Source of the DNA: Bacteroidaceae bacterium
Lineage (GTDB): Bacteria > Bacteroidota > Bacteroidia > Bacteroidales > Bacteroidaceae
Assembly (NCBI GenBank): GCA_017453465.1
Contig: JAFTEV010000025.1
Coordinates: 17,310-81,309, forward strand
Length of the DNA: 64,000 bases
Direction of reading: 5' to 3'
Shown: piece by piece, positions 32,754 to 40,495 of the stretch
Layout of the letters: each line of letters opens with the position of its first letter
How positions within the stretch are numbered: position 1 is the stretch's first letter
Notes under the pieces: generated by a model
What the model was told of the DNA's origin: nothing
What the model saw: the letters and a program-made list of their open reading frames with translations, nothing else
Database searches by the model: none
Program-made: the position numbers and the translations under genes

Positions 32754-33452
32754 CTAATCTTCGGCAATCAGCTGAAGACCATCGGGCAGGATTTCGATGC
32801 ACCTTTGCTTGTAGAGTCCACCGACGGCTTGCTTGAAGATTTTCTTGCTCACACCAAACTCCTTGTAAATCTCTTCCGCTGGCGAATGGTCGTGGTAGGG
32901 GCAGAACCCCTCGTGCTGTTGCAGCCAGTCGAGCAGACGTGGGGCAAAGTCGTCAATCAGGATGGTTCGGTCGCCCGGTTGCTGCTGGTATCTTCTGTCG
33001 TGCCGTGCGGCATGGGGCGGATTCTCCTCGGCGGCTCTCGTCAGTCGGTCCACACGCGAGGTGCACACAATTCTGTAGGTGAGGTCGTCGATGTAGCAAT
33101 ACACCAGGTAGCGTTGCCCAATCTGCATGGGCACTTTTTGTTCCTTGAAGGGGCAGAAGAGGTCCTTCATCAGTCCCCAGTCAAGGAATGCACCATATTC
33201 GTTTTTCCATTTACATTCCAGGTAGGCAAACTGCCCCACCTCTATCAGTGGGTGCTGTGTCGTGGCGGTCAGGCGTTCTTCGTGGTCAAGGTAGAGGAAC
33301 ACATCCACGGTGTCGCCCACCTTTGCGCCCTTTGGCAGGTAGCGTTTGGGCAGGAGGATGTCACCGATTTCTCCGCCGTCGAGGTATGCCCCGTGTGGCA
33401 GTATGCGGGCAACTTTGAGCAAGTTGCGTTTGCCGAGTTGTAGCTTATTCAT
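32754..33452 (-). CDS. CvfB-like S1 RNA-binding protein, possibly lacking one S1 domain
   Basis: The 232-residue protein has an S1-like domain (about 1-65; KVARILPHGAYLDGGEIGDILLPKRYLP) and a second one (about 70-135; FLDWGLMKDLFCPFKEQ). A short glutamine/proline linker follows, then a winged helix (about 170-232; EIYKEFGVSKKIFKQAVGGLYKQRCI). CvfB-type proteins in this phylum are usually about 275 residues with three S1-like domains before the winged helix. Here the third seems missing. It ends the DUF4292-EnvC run, 23 bases after the EnvC gene. Confidence 0.78.
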   Translation of the reverse strand: MNKLQLGKRNLLKVARILPHGAYLDGGEIGDILLPKRYLPKGAKVGDTVDVFLYLDHEERLTATTQHPLIEVGQFAYLECKWKNEYGAFLDWGLMKDLFCPFKEQKVPMQIGQRYLVYCYIDDLTYRIVCTSRVDRLTRAAEENPPHAARHDRRYQQQPGDRTILIDDFAPRLLDWLQQHEGFCPYHDHSPAEEIYKEFGVSKKIFKQAVGGLYKQRCIEILPDGLQLIAED

Positions 33453-33475
33453 AAATCCAAATTTCAGTTACTATG

Positions 33476-34882
33476 TTATCTCACCCAGGCTTCGGGGTTC
33501 AGTCGTTCACTCTCCCTGCGCAGTTGGAAGTGCAGGATGTAGCGTCCGTCTGCATCTGAGCCAATGCTGCCCAGGGTGTCCCTGGTCTTCACGGTCTGTC
33601 CCTTGCGCACCGCTACACTGCGCAGTCCCGAATAGACACTGATGTAGCTGCCGTGGCGGAGCATGACGATGTAGATGCCGCCATACTGGAAGATGCTGCT
33701 CACTTCGCCGTCGAAGATGGCACGAGCCGATGCTCCAGGCTGGGTGCGGATGTCGATTCCCTTGTTGTTCAGCGTGATGCCGCGCAGTCCCTGTGGATTG
33801 TAGTTGCCATAGTGACCCACGATGCTGTAGCTGCCCGTGACGGGCATGGGCAACCGGCCCCTGTTGGCCGAGAAGCTGGACGACAGCTTGCTGTCAACCG
33901 CTGTACTGGGCGACACGAAGGCCACGGGTTTCGGTGTGTTGCCTCGCTGTGCCTTGCCCGACTTCCTGCTCTTCGTCTTGGCTGTCTTCTTGCTGTTCTG
34001 CTGCTGAGCCGCCTTGCGCTTGGCCTCGGCTTCTGCCGCCGCCTTGCGCCGTGCCTCTTCTGCCTTTCGGCGGGCTTCGGCTTCAGCCCTGCGTCGGCGT
34101 TCAGCCTCTATCTCTTCCTGGATGAGCTTGTCTATCTGGTCGCTCAGGGCTTGCTCGCGTTTCTGGTAGTCAGCTATTTGCTGCTGCACGTTGGCCAGGT
34201 TGCGGTTCAGGAAGTCGGCCTTGGTCTGGCACGACGATTTCATGCCCTGCAGCGTCTTCTTCTTGTGCTCCATCGAGTTGAGGTTCACCTGCATGGTGGC
34301 CCTTGCGTCGAGCAGCTGGTTGTGTGTCTGGGTCACTTCGGTCTGTTTCTCCTTGATGAGTTGGCCTTGTGCGCGTTGGTAAGTAATGTACTCGCGCATG
34401 TAGCGCATACGGCGGATGATTTGCGAAAAATTGTCAGCCGAGAAGACGAAGGTGAGCCGCTGCTGAATGGTCTTGGCCTTTCGCTGCTGTTGCAGCGCAC
34501 GTGCGTAGCGTGCCTTCCGCAGTTCCAGCTGTTTCTCCAGCAGCTTCAGCTGCGACTCCAGCGTGTCGATGCGGGTTTGCAGCACGGTAATCTGTCCAGA
34601 CAGGCTGTCGATGGACTTCCCCTGTCGGCTAATCTGGTGGTCGAGAATGAGCAGACTGTCCAGGTTGGCACGGATGTTCTTGCCCAGCTGCTGAGCCTTC
34701 TGCTGTTGCAGCTTGCGCTGCCGTTCCGCCTCAGCCTTCTGCTGCTGCAGCTCTTTCTTCTTGTCCACCTTCACGGGCTTGGCCTTCTGCGTGGTCTTGG
34801 CGCGCCTCTTGGCTTTTTGGGCATTTAGGGGCAGAGCCAGCAGCAGGCAGAGCAGTAGGTATGTGTATTTCTTCCAGAACAT
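33476..34882 (-). CDS. EnvC-like murein hydrolase activator, degenerate LytM
   Basis: The 468-residue protein has a signal peptide (about 1-21), a long coiled coil (about 40-290; KKKELQQQKAEAERQRK, EEIEAERRRRAEAEARRKA), a basic linker and a C-terminal LytM/M23 fold (about 355-468). The first zinc-ligand motif reads NNKGIDIRT instead of HxGxD, and only LHFQLR keeps a histidine in the last motif. It therefore probably cannot cleave peptidoglycan and, like EnvC, activates amidases. FtsX (28962) would be the expected partner. It follows the DUF4292 gene by nine bases. Confidence 0.87.
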   Translation of the reverse strand: MFWKKYTYLLLCLLLALPLNAQKAKRRAKTTQKAKPVKVDKKKELQQQKAEAERQRKLQQQKAQQLGKNIRANLDSLLILDHQISRQGKSIDSLSGQITVLQTRIDTLESQLKLLEKQLELRKARYARALQQQRKAKTIQQRLTFVFSADNFSQIIRRMRYMREYITYQRAQGQLIKEKQTEVTQTHNQLLDARATMQVNLNSMEHKKKTLQGMKSSCQTKADFLNRNLANVQQQIADYQKREQALSDQIDKLIQEEIEAERRRRAEAEARRKAEEARRKAAAEAEAKRKAAQQQNSKKTAKTKSRKSGKAQRGNTPKPVAFVSPSTAVDSKLSSSFSANRGRLPMPVTGSYSIVGHYGNYNPQGLRGITLNNKGIDIRTQPGASARAIFDGEVSSIFQYGGIYIVMLRHGSYISVYSGLRSVAVRKGQTVKTRDTLGSIGSDADGRYILHFQLRRESERLNPEAWVR

Positions 34883-34891
34883 TCAGCGTGT

Positions 34892-35527
34892 TTAGTTGTT
34901 GAGGAGTTGTCGCAGCAGCACTTCGGGAGCCACCTGCTGATACTTGTCCGAGGGGATGGTGTGAGCATCCCACTTTCTGTTATTATTCTTACCAGAGAGG
35001 CGCAGGTTCAGGTTCACCGTCTTGCTGCCCGTGGGGATGGTGAATTGCAGTTCGTCCGTGTCGGTGCGCAGAGCCTGTTGCCAGAAGTGGTACTCTATGG
35101 TGTTGTAGCTGAGGTTCTGGTGCGCCATGGCGTTGAGGTCATCGTAGGTCATAATGACATACCGCTTGTTGTAGCGGTCGATGAGCAACGTGGCCGTGGG
35201 CGAAATCTCCATGCGGGCCACCTCGGTAATGGCGAGGATGGGGTCGAGCAGCGAAATCTGGATGACCTCGCCCAGCCGCATCCGCAACGTGCCCGATGTG
35301 CTGATGTCCTGTCCGTCCACCTTGACCGTGGCGCGTATCTTGGCCGTGAAGTTCGAGTCTGTGGTCAGCGTGGCAGCCGACGGCGTTTCGCTGCTTGGCG
35401 GCAGGGTTGTGACGGGCTGCGTCACCTCGCCGGGGTCATTGCTGACGTGCTTGCTGCTGCGGCACGAAGCAAACAGTGCCGCCATGCCGATAGCCATGAT
35501 AAGTAGCTGTAGTGTACGTATTTTCAT
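34892..35527 (-). CDS. DUF4292 outer-membrane lipoprotein
   Basis: The 211-residue protein starts at MKIRTLQLL; a more upstream in-frame start would lie in front of the promoter. A lipoprotein signal peptide ends LFASC (Cys near residue 22). The body has a LolB/LolA-like beta fold pattern (ATVKVDGQDISTSGTLRMRLGEVIQISLLDP; RYNKRYVIMTYDDLN), as in DUF4292. It is usually found with the LytM gene, as here. A role in outer-membrane lipoprotein handling is inference from the fold. Confidence 0.85.
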   Translation of the reverse strand: MKIRTLQLLIMAIGMAALFASCRSSKHVSNDPGEVTQPVTTLPPSSETPSAATLTTDSNFTAKIRATVKVDGQDISTSGTLRMRLGEVIQISLLDPILAITEVARMEISPTATLLIDRYNKRYVIMTYDDLNAMAHQNLSYNTIEYHFWQQALRTDTDELQFTIPTGSKTVNLNLRLSGKNNNRKWDAHTIPSDKYQQVAPEVLLRQLLNN

Positions 35528-35548
35528 TTCGTCTCGTGAAAATTTTTT

Positions 35549-35557
35549 GCAAAGGTA
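35549..35557 (-). promoter_or_regulatory. -7 box of the DUF4292-EnvC run
   Basis: TACCTTTGC on the minus strand lies 22 bases before the ATG. A TTG (complement at 35580-35582) lies 22 bases further upstream, slightly longer than the usual spacing. Confidence 0.65.
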
Positions 35558-35632
35558 CAAATAAATTATTGATATGTTACAATAAATGCTTCAGAATCGC
35601 ACAACAACAACTCACAAGTTCCCTAAAAGCTA

Positions 35633-35876
35633 TTATTTTGTAAATCTAATCTGTAAGTTCAATTTAATATAAACATTGTTGTCTTCGCCCCGATATAAGG
35701 AACCAAAGTGATAACGACTACGGCTGGCACGTTCAAAGCGAGTGTTATAATAAAGGTAGTCTTCTACGTCATTACGATTGTAGAAGTGATAGCAAAACGA
35801 TTTCGCCGTCTTTTCTGACAACAAGATAGCCCCCGTTTGCATCATAACGCCCTTTCCACTCTATTGCAGGTGTCAT
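35633..35876 (-). pseudogene. C-terminal relic of an HpaII-family restriction endonuclease
   Basis: Reading from 35876, MTPAIEWKGRYDANGGYLVV then RKDGEIV is open, after which the frame breaks in a TTTT run. The next frame continues as CYHFYNRNDVEDYLYYNTRF and ends KLNLQIRF. Joined, the two parts match what I remember of the end of HpaII-type endonucleases (CCGG-cutting), whose last residues are KLNLQIRF. About 75 of roughly 350 residues remain, with one extra T as the frameshift. No cognate cytosine methylase is present. It follows the XRE gene directly. Confidence 0.6.
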
Positions 35877-35888
35877 GCCGAGATTGTT

Positions 35889-36155
35889 CTAACAGACACG
35901 GACTAGCGACTCTCCGAAAAATGAAGAGAGTGTCGACAGAGTGCGGATTGTGAAGTTGTGCTGGCCGCTGAGCCACTTAGTCACCTCGCTGGGCCGCTTG
36001 CCAAGGGCTTGAGCAAACTCCAACTTCGTTAAGCCACGCTGCAACATCAGTTCGTTGATACGATTGGATATGGCAAACTCCAAATCCACTTCTTGTTGGA
36101 TGTCGGCAGGCACCGCCGCCAACATCTGTTTGAATGGGGTCTTCATCGTCTTCAT
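35889..36155 (-). CDS. XRE-family helix-turn-helix regulator
   Basis: The 88-residue protein has a helix-turn-helix at about 30-80 (INELMLQRGLTKLEFAQALGKRPSEVTKWLSGQHNFTIRTLSTLSSFFG), as in XRE/HigA antitoxins and R-M controller proteins. ATG at 36155 or 36146 could start it. It is followed by the endonuclease relic, so it may be an orphan controller of a lost R-M system or an orphan antitoxin. A palindrome in its promoter suggests autoregulation. Confidence 0.78.
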   Translation of the reverse strand: MKTMKTPFKQMLAAVPADIQQEVDLEFAISNRINELMLQRGLTKLEFAQALGKRPSEVTKWLSGQHNFTIRTLSTLSSFFGESLVRVC

Positions 36156-36257
36156 AGGTCAAACGTTTTGAGTGGACGGTAGGCAATGCAACAACGCGGT
36201 CGCTCATTTTTCCCTCGGGTCTGAAAAAGCGTTCCAAGGCTCCCGTTTTAATTCGCT

Positions 36258-36266
36258 GCAAATATA
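36258..36266 (-). promoter_or_regulatory. -7 box of the XRE gene
   Basis: TATATTTGC on the minus strand lies about 100 bases before the XRE ATG. Confidence 0.55.
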
Positions 36267-36274
36267 CAACAGTT

Positions 36275-36294
36275 GTTTCACTTTTAAGTGTAAC
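36275..36294. promoter_or_regulatory. Candidate XRE operator palindrome
   Basis: GTTTCACTT-TT-AAGTGTAAC is a 20-base palindrome with one mismatch per arm. It lies just upstream of the XRE -7 box, where a bound repressor would block the -33 region. Confidence 0.5.
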
Positions 36295-36465
36295 GGTAAC
36301 GGAAATTTGTACTATGCCCCTCATTTTTAACAATAGGGAGGGATTAACGGACTTGAATTGTTGATTATTGGCCGTGAAATGGCTTTCTGCATGATAAATT
36401 TGTGGCAGTCTGCCCCTCCCTGCCACTCTTTAAAGAAAAATAGTAAAAGCGTGGCCTTTGTGTCT

Positions 36466-36560
36466 GGCTCGCGTAGGCAATGGAGTGCGCTCGCGTAGGC
36501 AACAAAACCCAAAAGATTGCCTACGTGAGCGCGACGAATTGCCTACGTGGTAGAGACACA
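36466..36560. repeat. REP-like palindrome (GCGTAGGCAAT family), copy 2
   Basis: GCTCGCGTAGGCAA occurs twice on the left (36467-36480 and 36489-36502). Its inverse TTGCCTACGTGAGCGCG and TTGCCTACGT occur on the right. It is more diverged than the copy at 14524. Confidence 0.85.
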
Positions 36561-36638
36561 TTGCTTGTGGCACGGAAAACCCAAGGTCGCTTGAAGGCTG
36601 TTTTTGGGGCACTTACGCAGATTTTGTTTGCTGTTTCT

Positions 36639-36668
36639 TTGACGGCTTGTTTTTTCTTCGTAACTTTG
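36639..36668 (+). promoter_or_regulatory. Promoter of asd
   Basis: TTG (36639-36641) and TAACTTTG (36661-36668) are separated by 19 bases, the canonical Bacteroidetes arrangement. It predicts an asd leader of about 155 bases. Confidence 0.7.
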
Positions 36669-36711
36669 CCCGCGAAAAAGGCGGAATCATGGGCCTTTTT
36701 GTGAAAGAAAC

Positions 36712-36800
36712 TTAATGGGAGTGTGAACAACTCTCCCCCTTATGGGAGGAAACGCCATCTGGCAGGCTCCTCCCCATAGCGGGAGCTTTCAATAGAAAAA
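36712..36800 (+). promoter_or_regulatory. Structured asd leader
   Basis: The leader contains GGGAGTGTGAACAACTCTCCC and GCTCCTCCCCATAGCGGGAGC, which can form two G/C-rich hairpins, with GGGAGG between them able to pair alternatively. A regulatory leader is possible, but no known riboswitch was recognised. Confidence 0.35.
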
Positions 36801-36834
36801 ATAAAAGTAAAATAGTCAAATAGTCAAATTAACT

Positions 36835-37845
36835 ATGAAAGTAGCAATTGTAGGCGCAAGTGGCGCCGTAGGTCAGGAATTTCTGCGTGTGCTCGATGAG
36901 CGTAACTTCCCCATGGACGAGCTGGTGCTCTTTGGCTCCACTCGCAGTGCTGGCCGTAAGTATCAGTTTAGAGGTAAAGAGTATGAAGTGCAGTTGCTCA
37001 GGCATGGCGACGACTTCAAGGATGTGGACATCGCCTTCACCAGTGCTGGAGCGGGCACCAGCAAGGAGTTTGCCGAGGACATCACCAAGTTTGGTGCTGT
37101 GATGATTGACAACTCCAGTGCGTTCCGCATGGACGACGACGTGCCACTGGTTGTGCCGGAGTGCAACGCCGCCGACGCGCTCAACCGTCCGCGTGGCATC
37201 ATTGCCAACCCCAACTGCACCACCATTATGATGGTCGTGGTGCTTCAGCCCCTTGAGAAGCTCAGCCACATTGAGCGCATCCACGTGGCCAGCTACCAGA
37301 GCGCGAGCGGCGCAGGTGCGGCAGCCATGGCCGAACTGCAGCAGCAGTACAAGGAGCTGGTGGAGGGCAAGGAGCCAACCGTCAACAAGTTTGCCTATCA
37401 GCTGGCCTACAACGTCATCCCGCAGATTGACGTGTTCCAGGACAATGGCTACACGAAGGAAGAAATGAAGATGTTCAACGAGACGCGCAAAATTATGCAC
37501 ACCGATGCCAAGTGCTCGGCCATGTGCGTGCGCATCTCCAGCCTCCGTGCCCACAGCGAAGCCGTCTGGATAGAGACCGAAAAGCCTATCTCTGTGGAGG
37601 ATGCACAGGCCGCCATTGCAGCCGCTCCGGGTGTCACCCTCATCGACGACCCAGCCCACCAGCAGTACCCCATGCCCCTCTTCACAGCTGGCAAGGACGA
37701 TGTCTATGTGGGCCGTGTGCGCAAAGACCTCGCCAACGAAAACGGCCTCACCTTCTGGCTCAGCGGCGACCAAATCAAGAAGGGCGCAGCCCTCAACGCG
37801 GTCCAGATTGCCGAGTATCTGATTAAGGTTGGCAACGTAAAGTAA
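36835..37845 (+). CDS. asd: Aspartate-semialdehyde dehydrogenase
   Basis: The 336-residue NADP enzyme reduces aspartyl phosphate for lysine/DAP, threonine and methionine. It has the [14 protein letters not shown] nucleotide loop at 7-20, [16 protein letters not shown], the catalytic cysteine in [10 protein letters not shown] (about residue 128) and [16 protein letters not shown]. Length is normal. The start follows AGTCAAATAGTCAAATT units of the AATTGT-related repeat family. Confidence 0.96.
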   Translation: MKVAIVGASGAVGQEFLRVLDERNFPMDELVLFGSTRSAGRKYQFRGKEYEVQLLRHGDDFKDVDIAFTSAGAGTSKEFAEDITKFGAVMIDNSSAFRMDDDVPLVVPECNAADALNRPRGIIANPNCTTIMMVVVLQPLEKLSHIERIHVASYQSASGAGAAAMAELQQQYKELVEGKEPTVNKFAYQLAYNVIPQIDVFQDNGYTKEEMKMFNETRKIMHTDAKCSAMCVRISSLRAHSEAVWIETEKPISVEDAQAAIAAAPGVTLIDDPAHQQYPMPLFTAGKDDVYVGRVRKDLANENGLTFWLSGDQIKKGAALNAVQIAEYLIKVGNVK

Positions 37846-38208
37846 ATAAGCGTAACAAGATTATTCACCACAAAAACTCTTTTTACCAAGAACCAGACAG
37901 TACAGAAACGACAAACAGGGATGCAGCCGCACGGGTGCGGCTCGCCCGCAAGGAGAACACTAAAACTATTTATTAACCTTTAAAAAGGTCTGTGTTCCCA
38001 TTTTGTACTTATTGATTTAGAGCTTTCTGCTCTTGTTCCTTTTCTGTTGAATACCGCCAAAATATTCCCAAAGGACAAGTTGCTTGAAAGTTCACGTCTT
38101 GGGCGTGGACTATGGGCATTTGTTTGGGAAAAGGTCACTTGGCGGTAACCTAACAGAAGACGAGTGCTAATGGTTACACGCCTTTTTTGTACCAAAACAA
38201 ATCAAAAA
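37846..38208. other. Gap between asd and the BIG2 protein gene
   Basis: A perfect eight-base GC-rich stem (37925-37942) lies 80 bases after asd and could be its 3' end. The nested-helix region at 38019-38158 follows. No promoter with a good -7 box was found for the next gene. Confidence 0.65.
38019..38158. other. Nested long hairpin, candidate structured RNA or MITE remnant
   Basis: Four co-linear helices pair across one region: TTCTGTT (38042) with AACAGAA (38152); ACCGCCAA (38053) with TTGGCGGT (38139); TTCCCAAA (38065) with TTTGGGAA (38123); GTTCACG (38090) with CGTGGAC (38104, one G-U). Small hairpins AGAGC/GCTCT (38019-38033) and CAAG/CTTG add to it. It sits 50 bases upstream of the BIG2 protein ATG, so it may lie in its leader. 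Confidence 0.55.
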
Positions 38209-39465
38209 ATGAACAAGATTAAACACAGCCTGCTGCTTCTTGCAGCAACCCTGCTGCCCACAGCGGCCAGCGCACAAGTGATTAACGGTGACCTGAACCA
38301 CAACAACAGCCTCGATGTGGGCGATGTGACCTTAGTGATTGACGGCTACCTGACAGGCGAGACAGAACTCATCCAGACAGGCGGAGCACCTTTCTCGGTT
38401 GACAACAGCTATGTGGTGGGCACATGGTACACGGAGGCCAGCGAGAGTATCACTTTCAATGCCGATGGCACGACTGATTTCGCAAATGGTGGAACCTATG
38501 AGTTCCTGCCTACACAAGGCTACATCCTCTTCTACAACGCTTCGGGCGTTCCCACATACGCCATGCGGGTACTGAAAGCCACTTCCGACTGTCTGGTTGT
38601 TCTGCCCACGGGCAGCAATGTCCCAGTGCGCTATACAAGCACCCAGCCAATCAGCATCACCCTTTCTCAAACATCTGTTGAAATGAATCCCGATGAATTT
38701 GTCCGTTTAACTGCTAAAGTTGAACCCTCCAGTGCAGGAACCGTGATTTGGAGCAGCAGCGACGAGAGCGTGGCTACCGTGGTCAGCGGCTTTGTCACAG
38801 CCGTTGCTGAAGGCACAGCTGTCATTACTGCAACAGTGGCAGGAAGAACAGCTGCTTGCACTGTGACCGTTGTTCCAACCCATGAAGCCGTTGACCTCGG
38901 CCTCTCCGTGAAGTGGGCAACGATGAACATCGGTGCATCTGCTCCTGAAGAATACGGCGACTACTTTGCTTGGGGCGAGACAGAACCAAAGACGGACTAC
39001 AGCTGGAGTACCTACAAGTGGTGCAATGGCTCAGAATACACCCAGACCAAATACTGTACTCGCTCCTCCTATGGTACTGTTGACAACAAAACCGTCCTTG
39101 ACCTCTCTGACGACGCCGCCAATGCCAACTGGGGCGGCTCATGGCGTATGCCGACGGAGTCCGAGATGGATGAACTTCGCCACAATTGCACATGGATCAG
39201 GAAAAAGCAAGATGGCACGTTTATTGGTTACAAGGTTACCTCAGACATTACGGGCAATTCCATTTTCTTGCCCGCTGCTGGGAGTCTCACTGAGACGGGA
39301 GATTTGTACGCTCCTGGCGTACAGGGCCACTATTGGTCAAGTTCGCTCTCCACCAAGTATTCAGACGGTGGAGCGGTTTTAACCTCATTCAGTGAATCAT
39401 CCTCTCCAAACAATGGCTGGGACAATCGTCGCAACGGACACAGTGTTCGCGCTGTCTGCCCGTAG
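38209..39465 (+). CDS. Secreted dockerin-like/BIG2/paralogous-domain protein
   Basis: The 418-residue protein starts at MNKIKHSLLLL, giving a clean signal peptide (about 1-20, ASAQ). A single dockerin-like calcium repeat follows (NGDLNHNNSLDVGDVTLVIDGYL, about 24-46), then a BIG2 immunoglobulin-like domain (about 165-245; ITLSQTSVEMNPDEFVRLTAKV). The C-terminus is of the Fibrobacter succinogenes major paralogous type (VDLGLSVKWATMNIGA; WGGSWRMPTESEMDEL; HYWSSS; NGHSVRAVCP). Such proteins are probably surface-exposed and of unknown activity. A paralogue fragment is at 40331. Confidence 0.8.
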   Translation: MNKIKHSLLLLAATLLPTAASAQVINGDLNHNNSLDVGDVTLVIDGYLTGETELIQTGGAPFSVDNSYVVGTWYTEASESITFNADGTTDFANGGTYEFLPTQGYILFYNASGVPTYAMRVLKATSDCLVVLPTGSNVPVRYTSTQPISITLSQTSVEMNPDEFVRLTAKVEPSSAGTVIWSSSDESVATVVSGFVTAVAEGTAVITATVAGRTAACTVTVVPTHEAVDLGLSVKWATMNIGASAPEEYGDYFAWGETEPKTDYSWSTYKWCNGSEYTQTKYCTRSSYGTVDNKTVLDLSDDAANANWGGSWRMPTESEMDELRHNCTWIRKKQDGTFIGYKVTSDITGNSIFLPAAGSLTETGDLYAPGVQGHYWSSSLSTKYSDGGAVLTSFSESSSPNNGWDNRRNGHSVRAVCP

Positions 39466-39485
39466 TCTTTCTTATTTATAAAAAT

Positions 39486-39536
39486 AGAAAACAGGACATC
39501 CGCTGTCAAGAAAGCAAAGCGGATGTCCTGTTTTTC
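39486..39536. terminator. Bidirectional terminator between convergent genes
   Basis: AAACAGGACATCCGCT pairs with AGCGGATGTCCTGTTT around a short loop. A A-rich side and a T run let it work for both the BIG2 gene and the toxin gene. Confidence 0.85.
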
Positions 39537-39552
39537 GATGATGGTAATAAAA

Positions 39553-39810
39553 CTACTTGTCGTCGTAGTGGCCGTAGGCAGTAAGAACAAGGACAATGAC
39601 TTCTGTGTCTCGAATTTCGTAAACCAGGCGGTGCTTCTTAGTGATGCGCCGACTCCACTGGCCAATGCGGTCGCCAGACAACGGTTCTGGCTTTCCCGTA
39701 TCTGTGCGTGGGTGTTCCCGTTTTTGTGCTTTCTGGAAGGCTTTGGGTTCATGCTTGGCCAGTGCTGCTAAGTCGTGTATGGCCTCTTCCTTGAAGTCTA
39801 TCTCATACAT
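39553..39810 (-). CDS. YoeB/Txe-family mRNA interferase toxin
   Basis: The 85-residue RelE-superfamily toxin has GKPEPLSGDRIGQWSRRITKKHRLVYEI and a C-terminal aromatic end (AYGHYDD), both typical of YoeB. It cleaves mRNA on the ribosome when its antitoxin is lost. ATG at 39810 or 39813 can start it; both overlap the antitoxin stop, so translation is coupled. The N-terminal half (YEIDFKEEAIHDLAALAKHEPKAF) is normal for the family. Confidence 0.85.
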   Translation of the reverse strand: MYEIDFKEEAIHDLAALAKHEPKAFQKAQKREHPRTDTGKPEPLSGDRIGQWSRRITKKHRLVYEIRDTEVIVLVLTAYGHYDDK

Positions 39811-40060
39811 CATGACCAAGCCTTCTTAGAAATGTCGTCAGGTCCTCTTCGGGTTGTATTCTGTAGGTCGGACCCTTCTTTGCTTCGTCAACACGTTGGA
39901 AGAACTCATCCTTTGTCATCAGCGTGGGGTCGTGCGTGGTCTCCTTCACCAGTTTGTGGAGATACTTTGCTGCACGGCGCATGAGTCCTTCGTCTTCGGC
40001 GATAACACTCATGTCGTGCCAAATTTGTGTGTTGATGGTGTTCAGTTGTGCGGCTGTCAT
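39803..40060 (-). CDS. Antitoxin of the YoeB-type toxin
   Basis: The 85-residue protein is encoded immediately upstream of the toxin and overlaps it. It is mostly helical (IWHDMSVIAEDEGLMRRAAKYLHKLV), with a C-terminal toxin-binding-like stretch (YRIQPEEDLTTFLRRLG). It does not look like classical YefM, so the pair seems to use a different antitoxin family common in Bacteroidales. I chose MTAAQLN as start because it lies directly downstream of a good promoter. Confidence 0.75.
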   Translation of the reverse strand: MTAAQLNTINTQIWHDMSVIAEDEGLMRRAAKYLHKLVKETTHDPTLMTKDEFFQRVDEAKKGPTYRIQPEEDLTTFLRRLGHDV

Positions 40061-40081
40061 AGTATTCACATATTTTTGCGG

Positions 40082-40114
40082 GCAAAGGTATGAATTATTC
40101 TTGATATGTGGCAA
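40082..40114 (-). promoter_or_regulatory. Promoter of the antitoxin-toxin pair
   Basis: On the minus strand TACCTTTGC (40082-40090) is preceded by TTG (complement 40112-40114) at 21 bases. This is a near-canonical arrangement, 22 bases before the ATG. Confidence 0.65.
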
Positions 40115-40236
40115 AGTTTTATGAATCTTTTTCTTAACAAATGTTTTATGGCCCGTACTGCATTGCCGTTGCTGGCGCATAGTATCGTTGTTGCCGCCGC
40201 ACTGTAGTCCTGCAGCAGTGACAAAGCACTGCCGCT

Positions 40237-40273
40237 GCGGTGGGAGAACTTTGCCACTGTGCTCCCACTGCAT
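40237..40273. other. GC-rich stem-loop before the truncated paralogue
   Basis: GTGGGAG pairs with CTCCCAC around a 15-base loop, with extra pairs outside. The surrounding 40150-40330 has no gene; a terminator-like or regulatory role is undecided. Confidence 0.35.
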
Positions 40274-40330
40274 TGCTAAAAAAGTGGGAAAAGTTTGCGC
40301 AAATGCCGAGAAAGCTGTATATCAATCAAG

Positions 40331-40495
40331 ATGAACAAACTGAAACGTTTTGTGTTGCTTATGGCAACAACTGTGTTGACCACCGTGGCCAATGCACAGA
40401 TTCTCAATGGTGACTTGAATCACAATGGTGTCATTGATGTGGGCGAAGTGTCCGTCCCGTCTCTCCATAATGACTTTAGCAAAGTGAAAAATTAA
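40331..40495 (+). pseudogene. Truncated paralogue of the BIG2/dockerin-like protein
   Basis: The 54-residue product repeats the start of the 38209 protein: MNK-KR-signal peptide-NAQILNGDLNHNGVIDVGEV. It then runs out at GTGAAAAATTAAAAGTTAAAAG, where an interspersed repeat begins. The rest of the gene is absent, so this is probably the stub of a deleted or interrupted paralogue. Confidence 0.75.

Larger units (their letters stand above)
36156..36834. other. Gap between the XRE gene and asd
   Basis: This gap holds the XRE promoter and operator, a REP-like palindrome (36466-36560), the asd promoter (36639-36668) and a structured asd leader. No gene was recognised at 36300-36465. Confidence 0.7.

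Noticed and set aside
35977-36426. Possible toxin gene upstream of the XRE gene
   Set aside because: The open frame overlaps the XRE gene in another frame, lies partly upstream of its promoter and shows no toxin motif.
36712-36800. Lysine or other riboswitch in the asd leader
   Set aside because: The leader can form hairpins, but its size and sequence do not match the lysine riboswitch or any other class I know.
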